Source: Macrotis lagotis
Lineage: Eukaryota > Chordata > Mammalia > Peramelemorphia > Peramelidae
Assembly (NCBI RefSeq): GCF_037893015.1
Contig: NC_133666.1
Coordinates: 1,579,467-1,643,466 of the forward strand
Reading direction: 5' to 3'
DNA length: 64,000 nt
Shown: positions 24,156 through 35,040 of the stretch, one piece after another
Numbering within the stretch: position 1 is the first letter of the stretch
Layout of the letters: each line of letters opens with the position of its first letter
Translations under genes and position numbers: made by a program
Notes under the pieces: generated by a model
The model's input: the letters and a program-made list of their open reading frames with translations, nothing else
Told to the model about the DNA's origin: nothing
The model's database searches: none

Positions 24156-25312
24156 AAAACCCCAAAGTAAATATGAGTTTATAGGTCCGTAACTCCTGAT
24201 ACATATATTCCCCTCTCTTTTTCTAACAAACCAAAAATACCCTTTTGTTTTTGCAGTTTCTAACTGAAGAACAGTTTATAGCAGAATAGGATTTTCAGCT
24301 TCCATTCTTTATTTCATGAGAATTCATCAAAACAGTACTGTGCTTACCTTCATGATACTAGTATTCAACTTATTCCAAACTATTTCCATTCTGGGTTCCA
24401 TACACCCAGAAAGGTTTCATGAGGAGTCATTATATTTTTTTACAGAGACATGCTCACACGTACCATATTTTCTTAAAGTTTCCTCATACTTTCTTCACAT
24501 GCTTAAGGCCTCCTTTCCTGTTAAATACACCTCTCTCATGGTCTTAGAAAAACCCCAACATATCATAACCTTCATTTTCCTTTTCACCTTTCCTATTCTC
24601 TTCCCAAGTCTCTCAAGATGAATTTTACACATTTCCTTTTTATTATTTTAATGTGCTGTTTGTTTAATCCAATTTTCAACTATTTTTCTTTCTATGGAGC
24701 ATTCCCTCTCATATTTTTATGGCCTTTTCGGCAATACATTGCTACAGCCAGTCATTCAATATTTGAAGCTTTGGTATCGCACTAAAACTTTCTTTGTTAT
24801 AATTCGGGTATCCCTGAAACTATTCACAACCCAGCAACCAAGCATTTTCAAGTTTCTGTATCAGTTTATGGAGAGGAATAAGACATTTTTTTTTAAAATG
24901 TAAAATGCCGAGTTTCAGAATGTATTTGTTTCCTGTATAATTTGCACCCCAATATCCCTTTTAAATCCAGAAAATCATCCTTAATCGGGCATCTTTCAAA
25001 CACCCAGTGCCACCTCCCTATTTCCTCTCTTTTTCAAACCCACTTTGAGTTCCAAGGAGCAGAGAGCCCATGCCATCTTCGGAGATGTAGAGAGAGGCAG
25101 AGAGATGCAGCTGGGAAGGAGAGGAGAGAGGTAAGAGGAGGGCCTGCCTCCAAAGGAGAGCCTGGGCAGCAGGGTAGAAGCAGGGAATCCATGGGCAGCT
25201 TCAACCAGGAAAAACCAGACTGGCTCTTCTTATTTGGAGAAATCACATTTCTGTCCCATTTAAGCTAAAAGGAAAAGAAAATCATCGAAAGAGAAAATGT
25301 GACTCTCATTTC
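24156..25312. other. Gene-free stretch
   Basis: No gene or clear repeat was recognised. The sequence becomes purine-rich toward the minisatellite to the right. Confidence 0.35.
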
Positions 25313-25314
25313 AG

Positions 25315-25351
<37 letters not shown>

Positions 25352-25600
25352 GCCAGAGGTGCCCAATCCAAGCAAGAGGCCCCAGTAGGAATCCCTCAGC
25401 TCAAAAGGGGAAGGCCACTTCAGACAAGAGGCCACAACCAGCCACACCTTTGGCCTTGCCCTTGCTGCTGGCCAGTGGCTTTGGGAAAGGGGGTGGGAGA
25501 GGCACAGAGACAGAGAGAGAGATAGAGAGAGAGACAAAGACAGAGAGAGAGGGACAGAGAGACAGAGATGGGGGAGAAGGAGACAGACAGATCGATAGAT

Positions 25601-25668
<68 letters not shown>

Positions 25669-25721
25669 GAGACAGAGAGACAGAGAGGGGGAGAAGGAGA
25701 CAGACAGACAGATCGATAGAG

Positions 25722-25773
<52 letters not shown>

Positions 25774-26032
25774 GAGAGAGACAGAGAGAGAGGGACAGAG
25801 AGACAGAGAGGGGGAGAAGGAGACAGACAGACAGATAGCAAGAGAGAGAGAGACAGAGACAGAAAGACAGAGAGAGAGGGATGGAGAGACAGAGGGGGGA
25901 GAAGGAGACAGACAGACAGATAAATAGCAAGAGAGAGAGAGACAGGGAGACAGAGAAAGACAGAGAGGGATGGAGAGACAGAGAGAGAAGAGAGGGAGAG
26001 GGTGACAGAGAGAGAGAGAGAGAGAGAGAGAA
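25313..26032. repeat. GA/GACA-rich minisatellite with higher-order units
   Basis: Mixed (GA)n and (GACA)n arrays. The anchor GGGGGAGAAGGAGACAGACA recurs at about 25570, 25687, 25810 and 25895, giving a degenerate unit of roughly 85-123 bp. Long Ser/Leu-rich (minus) and Arg/Glu-rich (plus) open frames are by-products of the repeat. Confidence 0.9.
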
Positions 26033-26711
26033 ACTGCCAGTCACCCAGACCAAAACTTAATGACTTAATGAAATTTAGGAAGAGAACAATAGAACCCTTT
26101 TCTCCTTCAAAAACAACACAAATTTCAGCAAAATTTGTCCTGTGGCCTCAAATTATGAGTTTTGGGAAAATAAAAAGCTCCAATTTGAAGAGGGAAATTG
26201 GTCAGTCAGCCCCCAGACAGGACAGCAACTTGGGCAGGCAGAGCCAGCTGAGAGCTCCACTAGGGCTGGACCACCCAGAACACCCAATTTAAACAAACTC
26301 CTCTAAAACACACACACACCGAGTCAGAACAGCTCAAACCAGAGGCCCCTGGATGCCAGGGAAAACGCCCATGGTTTTCACTCTAGAGGGTCCTCAAAAC
26401 TCAACACAGAGACCAGAAGGTACCAGACAAGCCCGTTCATTCATCAAGAATGCCACAAAGATCTAGCTTGGCCCTTTCCAAAAAGAGATGTCCCACTTAG
26501 ATCTAGGGGCATGTCCTCAGCACCCACCCCAGTAGGAAAACACAGGCAATTGCCCACCAAAGGTGATAATCCCCATAACTAGAGATAAAATCCAGAGAAT
26601 AATTTCCAAATAAAACAATTGAGTTGAAAAAGTGGTTGTCACACCTTATTCCAAGGCCAGTATTGGCTCAAAACTGTCCTAGCTTTTTGTTCGGGATCCC
26701 ATATCCAGTGC
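26033..26711. other. Gene-free stretch
   Basis: No supportable coding or RNA feature. It is ordinary composition with no repeat I can name. Confidence 0.35.
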
Positions 26712-26785
26712 TGGCTTAAAAAAAAATTTGCAAGGTAATGGGGTTAAGTGACTTGCCCAAGGTCACACAATCCAGCGTGGTTAAA
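26712..26785 (-). repeat. WSINE1/WALLSI-type SINE fragment
   Basis: Only the 3' half in antisense is present (TTTGCAAGGTAATGGGG, then GTGACTTGCCCAAGGTCACAC). Confidence 0.8.
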
Positions 26786-27289
26786 AGGTCGTCTCCTCCA
26801 TTTCCAAGTCAGAATTGTCTAAACCCACATCTGTGAACTAAAACACTGGTTGGGAACAGAGCTGGGATTTGAAAAGTGACAGATGGCTTTCCTCCCAAGG
26901 AGCCTGTCTGAGTCCAGACAGAGGCCTGTCTGTCCTCAAAAGCCTTGGGCCTTCCATTATCTGAACTGGAAAACTTGAGTCCCAGGTCACCTCTCTGATA
27001 AGTTCAATGTCTTCTGACTCTAACTCCTCTATCAGGCTTGGTCTTTGGCCAAGCCCACATATTACTGCAAAAGGTGACCCAGGAGCATTATGGAGTAAGG
27101 CCATTTGGATTTGGTTTTCCTTTCTGGTACCTGGCACACAGATTGGCAAAGTTTTTTCATGCATTTTGTTGCTGTTGTCATTTTGTTTTTTATTGCTGAG
27201 TGAGGATCATCTACTCAGTTGGGTTTTGTGTGCATTGAACTAGTTTAAATTAAAAATTTTAATTGTATGCTTGGTTAGAGTTGTAAAAA
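26786..27289. other. Gene-free stretch
   Basis: Open frames at 26838-27164 and 27007-27243 show no family resemblance. No feature is supported. Confidence 0.35.
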
Positions 27290-27625
27290 AAAAAAAAAGA
27301 TGCCTTACCTAGAACTCAGAACCGCTGTTAGTGAAGTAAAGAGGATCCTTTACTGTAATGTTCTTAAGAACAAGTGACCGTAAAGCAGACATGCTTGGAG
27401 CATATAAGCATAGCCTTCTGTTCCCTATCTGGAAACACGAATCCCTCCCCTGCCCCCCAATTGGCTGGGAATTGCAAAGGTTAAGGCCTCTCTGAAGTGA
27501 TTAAGTCTGCCCCCCCCCACATGGGTTCCCATTCCTTATCAAACCCACCCTTCCCCACAATTTGGGTGACCCAGGCCCTTAAGCTCTTCTGTCATTATTT
27601 GGATATATAACACAGACATGTGGAT
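27290..27625 (-). mobile_element. LTR fossil, copy A
   Basis: Its reverse complement matches 37230-37530. Shared wording includes TGTTATATATCCAAAT, AAGGGCC, AATTGTGGGGAAGGG, GTGTCTGCTTT-like text and GGTCAC with a TGTTC close by. A TATA-like GCTTATATGC and a CCAATTGG box are visible in this orientation. It is a broken solo fossil. Confidence 0.65.
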
Positions 27626-28206
27626 CTCGCACCTAGACTGTTGTTAGTTTATTCATTAATTCACCCAAATTTTAATTTTATGGTTTCCTGAATTCCTGTT
27701 GTAAGTTTACCCTCTTCTTATCAGTAGAAGCAGATTCCATTCTTTATGGCTTCCCCCATCCTCCCCATTACACATCAACTTAGTTTATTGTTTTCTCCAT
27801 CTTCCCTAGCTGTTTGTTAATCTGTAGACTCCTTGCCTCAGTTTCTCCTAACTGATGTAAAAAATGAATCATTTATTACAGAGCTGTAGAATATTAACTC
27901 TTGGAATTTAAGTGGCTTGCTAACACAATGTGGATTAATTGTATCTGAGGATTTGTGGTGTTCTGTCTTTGAGCGTGTTTGTCTGATGTGTAATTGGTAG
28001 TTAAGTGGTGGTATTTGAGTTCAGACCTTTCAGATGGGGCAGTGGTGTTATAAAGGGGAAAGGGAAGTTAGGGCAATTCTTATGTATAAGTTTCCAGAAA
28101 GAACATGTGCTTTTCAAATGTCTAAGAAGTCTGATCCTCACTGTCCCTCATACTGCCAGAATTGGGTTGATTTGACTCATGATGACCCTAGACTTTGCTG
28201 ACCCTA
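27626..28206. other. Gene-free stretch
   Basis: No supportable gene or named repeat. It ends at the likely target-site duplication of the AFTPH copy. Confidence 0.35.
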
Positions 28207-28218
28207 ATGGGATAGTTT
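28207..28218. repeat. Left target-site duplication of the AFTPH retrocopy
   Basis: ATGGGATAGTTT, matching 11 of 12 bases with 32110-32121. It directly abuts the T-run that is the copy's poly(A) tail on the other strand. Confidence 0.6.
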
Positions 28219-31200
28219 TTTTTATCTTTTAAATTATTTTATTTCTGTATAAGCTAAAAGGAAATTTACACACTTAAATCTCAAAAGACCTGGGGCATGC
28301 ATATTAACCTTGTTAGAGGTTCTTCTACATCTCCCTTTTTTCCATAGGAATTTCCCCAAACATTTACAATCCATAGTCTTTTACTGTATATACATCCTAA
28401 ACCATAGCAATCTATGATTATGTCATTTTACATTGTGCAAAATCCTCAAACAAAATAGTGGTAAAGAGAACAAAAAAAATCAGTAATAGGTAAGTTTCAT
28501 TGCAAGACATTCATATAATTTTGGTCCTCCAAATCAAATTGATTAAAGCAGACACAATGTTTTTTCTAATACAACCCCTCCCAATCAAGTTCTAACAATG
28601 ATCCATCCCTATTAACAGAATAACAACTGATGAAAGTACCTTATAAAAGGCCGTACAGTGATATGCCAGATTGAAAAGATTAAAAAATATCCCCAAATCG
28701 TCAGCCTTTTTTTTTAAAGATCTAAACTTAATCCCACCACATACAAAATAATAAAATAAAATAAACAGTGACCTTTGGAGCTCATTTTTGATAGCAAAAG
28801 TAATTCAATGTGTTAGACAAATTAAGAGGACATTCAATGCAATCTGAAAAAACACCTGAAGGGGATTTCACAGACAGTGAAGATTTGAGTTTTTAATTTT
28901 CTTTTTTTTTTAATTTTAAAAGTTTTGTAAGAAGGACACCACCAGTGTATTTCACAAAAACATAAATGTATACACCCCAGCAACACAAAAAAAATAAATC
29001 TTCAAAAATGTTCACCCCCAATTATTTACATTTTTCTAATATAAATTTAGGACTTCAGTATGTAAATAAATATACATTTACTACGTATATCTTTCTAGTG
29101 CTGCTGAACTTGAAATTTGTTTTTTGTTTTTATTTTTTTTCAAGTTAAAGCAAGTTTGCTTTTGGTGGTGGGAAGGGAAAGGAAGGCTGGAAAAATCAAT
29201 AGAAACTGTCCAATTCATGTCTCTTATCAGTCTGCCTTCTCCTGGCAGCTTGTTGAAGGTGTTAATGTAGCTGGAAACATCAACACCTTGGCGTGCATGA
29301 AGGTTAAGTCGGGAAGGCTAGCAATCACCTTGGCAGCCTCTTCACTCAGACGCTCTTCTCTTTTAGGCTTCCTGGTAGATGTGCTTGTCTTCTCCACTGT
29401 GGACATGAGTCTGGCAAATGCATCAGTCACTTTTATGCTTGAGTTGGAGGTTTCCAATTTTGAAGTTGTCAGCTCATACAGCTCTGGATCCACGCCATCT
29501 AAAGGGTTAGTAAGGCCACTGCTACTCCAGTCAAACTGGACAGGTGGTAGACATTCCTGTAACTGATCAGATGTACATGCATTCATCTCTGGAGATATAA
29601 GGGGAGTCTGACCAATAGAAGCTATTTTCTCTGCAGCAGATAGTGGTTTCAGTGGTTCCTTTGTGGGTTCTAACATACCCAGGCCTGCTGCATACATGGG
29701 CACTATAACAGGTTGCTTCTTATTGCCCATAAATAGAATATTTCGTGTGTCGATTCCCAAAGAACACAAAAGCTTCTTGTTGCCATGGGAGCCACGCCAC
29801 TGGTATCTCAGGCCATATGCATCATGGATATCCTGCAGCTCTGTCCACACAGCCAATAGCTACCAATTTTCACCCAGAGCCTCTCTTGTTCTGATCTGCG
29901 GGTATTGTTTGCTTCTAGCAAATGCTCCAGGGAAGTAACACCTTCTTTAGTTTCCGGGACAGGTAAGGAAGGAAAACAGGCTTCAAATATTCATTCAAGG
30001 TGGTTTAGCAATGCTATCTGAGTAGAAGAAGCTGATTCATGTGAATGGTCACTAACAGCTGCTCCTTGAGAAGTTGCCAGAGGAACAGTGTGATTCTTTT
30101 GGGTCATCAGATTAACAATACTTTCACCTGTCCTATGTGATTCTTTTCTAAGAGGAGACTCCACAGTTTGCTCATGTCCAAACGCAGCCCAAGAGCAACT
30201 CTCCTTTTGCTCATCCTCAACGGCATTCCAATCTGCAGCTTGGTTAGGACCAGCTGAACTAAAATCTGCAAAATCATCAGGGTCTTGAAAAGCACTGCAT
30301 TCATCTTGAATTTTTGGCCCCACATCAAGATTCTCAAATTGACTATAACCACCATTTCTTATCTTTGAAGGAGGTTTAATTCCTGACATAGAAGATTTTC
30401 TTGCATCTTCATATCCTTCTGATACAATATCAGAAATCTGTTTCAGTTCTAACTGAGAATATGCTATTTCTTCTTGGGAAGTAGCAGCATCTGTATCCCC
30501 CAAATCACCAAAGTCATCACCTGGTTCACTAAAATGTAGAAACTGCTCTGAGGACTCTTCAAAGGTTATGTCACTTATTGAATCTTGAGTACCACTAACA
30601 AAAGGTGGAGTTGCACCACTGACTGTGCCAAAGTCACCAAAATCATCTTCATTGGTATCACTGCAAGATACAAAATCATTACTACTATCCCCATTTTTCA
30701 AATCTGTAGAATCATCCAAAACATTTTCTTCTGGCAGATCTATGCTGGTGCTTTGAATATTTGTAAATTTAACAGTTTCTTCTTTGGGACAATAACTAAT
30801 GTTGTCATTGGTTTCAGAAGTTTTAATATTGTCCATACAGAGGGTTGCACATTTAAAAGTTAAAAAATCAAATTTCTCATCAGTTTCACACTGTTCTCTC
30901 CTGCTAAATGTTTCTGCATTATCAATTTTGTCTACTAAATTCAAGGCTGATTGTGTGCTAGCATTTGATTCAATTTGTTCCAGTGTTGACGTTTCATTAG
31001 TTATTACACTGATTTCTGAAATGCAAACCTGATTTTCTTGACCAAGAGTCTTTTCTTCGTTTTCACAGCTTCTATCCAAAGATGTTTGTTTCACAGAACT
31101 TCCTTCATGGATTCTATTTATTTTGTTGTTTTCCCGAATAGTTAGCGCTTCTCTGACCTTTAAAACGTCACATCTTGTTTCTTCCAGTTTTACTCTTTCC

Positions 31201-32109
31201 TTTTTGGAAAATGTGGCAAAATCTGCAAATTCCTCAGCAGGGCTGGGTGTGGAGTCTAAATGAAGTTCAGTGCCATGACTCTTTAGTCTCTTTGAATCAA
31301 TAATGTCTAAGTCTTCCTTTCCCTGAGGATTTACAGAGTCCAGTGCTGCAAACCCATTTGTAAGAATCTCTATACATGTGGGTTTCTCACCATTACAGTT
31401 ATTTGCTTGTCATGACTATTTTCCTATCAATTCTAAAGCTGTCAGGAGAGAAGCTTTCAGATGTTCCAACGTTCTCGTTCTGCCCTACTACTTCATTTAC
31501 AACTCCTGGACTTCCTCTGCTCTCAATGAAAGGATCTGAAGTTCTGCACTGAATTATTTCTTTGTTGGTGGTAGAAGGCACAACAGCAGGCTGTTCTCTT
31601 ATAAGACTAGGAAGTTCAGCAATGCTGTCTTTACCATTTCCATTTTTAATAGGCTCAAAGCTTGTAAAGCTATCTACATTTTCTGAGAAACCATGAATCG
31701 GCATAAAATGATTGGAGGGTATAAATTCTTCCTTGGAATTAGTAAACTCTGGTGCATCAAAATCAACAAATCCTACACCAGAAGGACTGCCTTCAGAAAA
31801 CCCACCAAATTCTCCAGATTCATCTTCATCATCATCATCAGCTCCATTGTCTAATGGTGGGGGAGAGGAAGAGTACATTCGAATGATATCTGGTTCCATT
31901 GTTCAACTGCTTTTAGAAGATTCATTTTATACCTGGCTCCTCCGGGGCGGCCGCGATGGGCATGGCTCTGGGCCGGGGGAGGGACTGGCTCCTCCGGGGC
32001 GAAGCGGGCGACCAGGGAGGGCAGACTTCGCGGCGCCATCTGCGTGCACCCGGACTGCCAGCGGCTCCGAGGGACCCCCATCCCGCTAGCCTCCGCCCGC
32101 CGCCCGCCC
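28219..32109 (-). pseudogene. AFTPH: Processed pseudogene (retrocopy) of AFTPH, aftiphilin
   Basis: An intronless copy of a gene whose product binds clathrin adaptors in trafficking. It has a CpG-rich leader (about 31920-32109), an ATG at 31899 with MEPDIIRMYSSS and the acidic GEFGGFSEG/FVDFD motifs, then sequence colinear to the C-terminal SLPDLTFMHAKVLMFPATLTP, ending at 29227. The join TNPLD-GVDPELY lacks the segment (LLNLDFFGP region) that one human splice form carries, so the parent was a spliced, exon-skipped mRNA. I see three lesions: a frame change near 31410, an Arg-to-stop (CGA to TGA) near 29988, and a short disrupted patch with stop near 29870. A 3' UTR of about 1 kb ends at an AATAAA and A-rich tail near 28219-28245. 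A truncated protein of about 166 residues is possible but not shown. Confidence 0.95.
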
Positions 32110-32121
32110 ATGGGGTAGTTT
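32110..32121. repeat. Right target-site duplication of the AFTPH retrocopy
   Basis: ATGGGGTAGTTT; one mismatch to the left copy at 28207-28218. Confidence 0.6.
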
Positions 32122-32577
32122 GGATGGCTAAGGAAACCTTGTCCCTGGAGCGGGACAGCTTTACCCAATGGTAGAGGCAAAGGAAAGCGCACAGGTCTGA
32201 ATTACAATCAGTGAAGGAAAATGAAATCTTTTGAAAACCTCCTTAGCAACCCCCAAACCACCCAACCACCTAAAATATACCCACCCGTCCAAAAGACTCC
32301 ATCAGCTCCCTTTCAAAGTAAAAGCCAAACTTTTCTGAGGGGAAAAGTCCTGAGGATACTAACTGGAGAGCTCCAGGCTACTGCCAAGGGGTATCCTAAC
32401 CCTAGGGAGGATTCCACAGACCTTGCTGAGCAGTTCCGACTCATTCTGGATTCATGCAGATCTGGGTTTCTGGATCTGTATCAACTCATGGCTGCCTTGG
32501 TAGGGAAGGGGAGACTAAGAACTGGTGTCAGAGAGTTGGATGGAAAGAAACAGAAGAGGATCTAAAGATTGATTGTG

Positions 32578-32730
32578 GGGGGCAGCTAGGTGGCACAGTG
32601 GGTAGAGCACTGGCCCTGGAGTCTGGAGGATCTGAGTTCAAATCTGACCTCAGGCACTTCATAATTGCCTAGCTGTGTGACCCTGGGCAAGTCATTTAAC
32701 CCCACTACCTTGCAAAAACAACAAAAAAGA
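32578..32730 (+). repeat. WSINE1/WALLSI-type SINE
   Basis: Full-length sense copy inside the gag relic, flanked by related AAGATTG-TTGTG / AAGATTGTG text. Confidence 0.92.
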
Positions 32731-34537
32731 TTGTGATATGCAGGGCCAAAGTAAAGAAGATTACCAGGCCACTCAAATTATGGGTGAAAAGCTCCTTGCA
32801 TTCCCTAGACCCATTGATTTAACAAAGGTCCAAGATACTAAACAGAATGCTAGAGAAGCTCTCTATTAGTTTTATGACCAGCTCACCCAAACTTTAGATG
32901 CCCATTTCATCTCTGGCAGGAGAATGTGATGGGACAACTTCACCTGATGTCCTCCTCTCTTAGTAATCTTCACCTGCCCATCTCTAAACAAATTAAGTTG
33001 CCTGGTTCTGCTTAGCAGCATTCAGACATTGGGTTCTTCCTTGAGACAGCAGCATGGTTGGCAGAGGATGAGGAAATTAGTCAAAGGGAACTTGGAGAAA
33101 CAAAAAAGACATTTGTCCCTGCAGCCCTTTTGCAGCTAAAACAAGTCATCCCCTACCAATCCAAACAAGCCACCCCTTACCATTCCTCCCCTGTAGACCA
33201 GGCCAGGACTTTGTTTTATTGGTAGAAAACTGGACCACTGAAGGAATGATTGTAAAATGGGGACTATGGCAGAGAAGAAAAAGAAAACAGAAAAAGCCCC
33301 CCTCCCCAGGAGGGAATGAGGGACCCTCCCTGCAGTCCTGATCCCTCAGCATGACTAGGCTCCAGGGAGGGTTGGCAGGTTGGGTGGCAAAAGGAGGGAG
33401 ATATACAGGCCATGACCCTTATCCCCATAACTCCTGTTGGAGATCCCTCTCTGCCCGGGATGGTCAGCAGGGTCACGATCTCAGAACAGTCAAGGCTGTT
33501 GTAATATCTGGAGTACCAGTCGTCACAAACCCCCACACTCTGCTTTACCTTGTGCCACCCTGGGTCACTTATCTCATGGTGGATGATCTCTGTAGTGCTT
33601 TCTTTTCAATCCCAGTTGCCCCTGAAAGTCAATTCCTTTTTGCTTTTACCTGGGAAGGAAACCAATACACCTTGGACAGACCTTCAATAGGGACTTGCTG
33701 ACTTACCACCCTATTTTTCACAGATATTACAAGACTTGTCCTCATTAGATTTTAAGGACCTCTGTCCTCCTCTAGTATGTTGATGACTTCCTCCTTGTTC
33801 CCCTCCCCAAGATATTTCTATACAGGTCTCTGTCTATATCCTGAAGGGCTTAGCAGCAAGAGGCCCTAAGCATCTAGGATCAAGCTCCAGTTTGCTCTCC
33901 CCTCTGTAAAGCTGCTAGGACCTCAGCTCTCTGTCTCTGCCCTTTGCCTCAACTCATCTCATTTTAAAGCTATCATTCAGTTTCCTGTACCCCAAACCAA
34001 GTGTTAACTACCTACCTTTCTTGGTTTGGCAGGTTCCTGCTGCCTCTAGATCCTTTTTTTCTCATGCATTGTTGGCCTCCTTTAGGACCTCCTAAAGGAT
34101 TCTGTACCTGAGCCTTTGACTCTCCCCTGAAACCCAAACTTCCTTTGATTCTCTGAAGTCTACCCTCCAACAACCACCATCTCTAGGCTTTTCCAACTAT
34201 TCTCTTCCATTTGATTTATTCCCCTCTGAGAAAAGAGGGAATGCAGTTGGTGTACTAATCCAAAAACGTGGTGAGAACTTTCAGCTAGTGGGACTCTACA
34301 GTAAAAGGCTGGACAGGATAATTTGGACTGTACTGTAACCCCCAAATTATCCAATCAAACCAGCCGTTCCCCCAGGACTTCTGCTTGGATGGTCACAGGT
34401 GATGGCCTTGTTGTATTGTCCTGCATGGTGAGCTTATCCTGGAATCATCACTCAAGTCCCAAATCCAATTGTTCTCTGATCCACCTGCCCATTTAGGATG
34501 ATGTAGAAAATCTCTGGTTCCACAACAGTCAAGTGGG

Positions 34538-34690
34538 GGGGGGCAGCTAGATGGTGCAGTGGATAGAGCCACTGGAGTCAGGAGAACCTGAGTTCAAATC
34601 CAGCCTCAGACATTTCATAATTGCCTAGCTGGGTGATCTTGGGTAAGTCACTTAACCCCATTGCCTAAAATAAATAAAATTTAAAAAAAA
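34538..34690 (+). repeat. WSINE1/WALLSI-type SINE
   Basis: Sense copy inside the retroviral relic. Flanks AACAGTCAAGTGG and AACAGCCAAGTGG are the target-site duplication with one change. Confidence 0.92.
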
Positions 34691-35040
34691 ACAGCCAAGT
34701 GGAGCTCCAAGGAATGGAGTCATCCCATGATTTACCAATTGGTTCCTTACAAAGTAAGTACTAATAACCTACGATCTGCTTTACTGGCACTCTGTCCTGC
34801 TTTGTCACAACCAAGTTAGAGATGACTCGGTAAAAACTTGGTCAACCCAAACCACAGGGCTGCATGAGATGTTTCCAGAGGAACAGATGAGAATTTTATT
34901 TTGCTGTTTATTTTTTTCCTTTTCTGCTTTTATCCCTCTGGTCTGCTTGTCAAAGAGGACTGCCTTGCTTTGATTTTGTCAAAACACCTTTCTCCTCTTT
35001 CTTTTCACATCATCTCCCCTTATTGTTGCTTGGGGTTATA

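Larger units (their letters stand above)
32200..34950 (+). mobile_element. Endogenous retrovirus fossil, gag-pro-pol interior (class I, gamma-like)
   Basis: Plus-strand remains in the order expected for a retrovirus. Capsid-like gag text lies at about 32390-32900, a Cys/His nucleocapsid-like region with a basic stretch near 33200-33300, and reverse transcriptase at about 33510-33800, including a TFYVDD-type active-site block (YVDD near 33775). Weaker pol-connection text runs to about 34500. It is broken by many lesions and by two SINEs. I see no env that I can support. Confidence 0.75.

Noticed and set aside
25313-26032. CRISPR-like repeat spacing
   Set aside because: The anchors are minisatellite units in a vertebrate genome, with no uniform repeats and unique spacers.
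25265-26053. Ser/Leu-rich (minus) and Arg/Glu-rich (plus) open frames
   Set aside because: Products of the GA/GACA minisatellite, with no start context or family.
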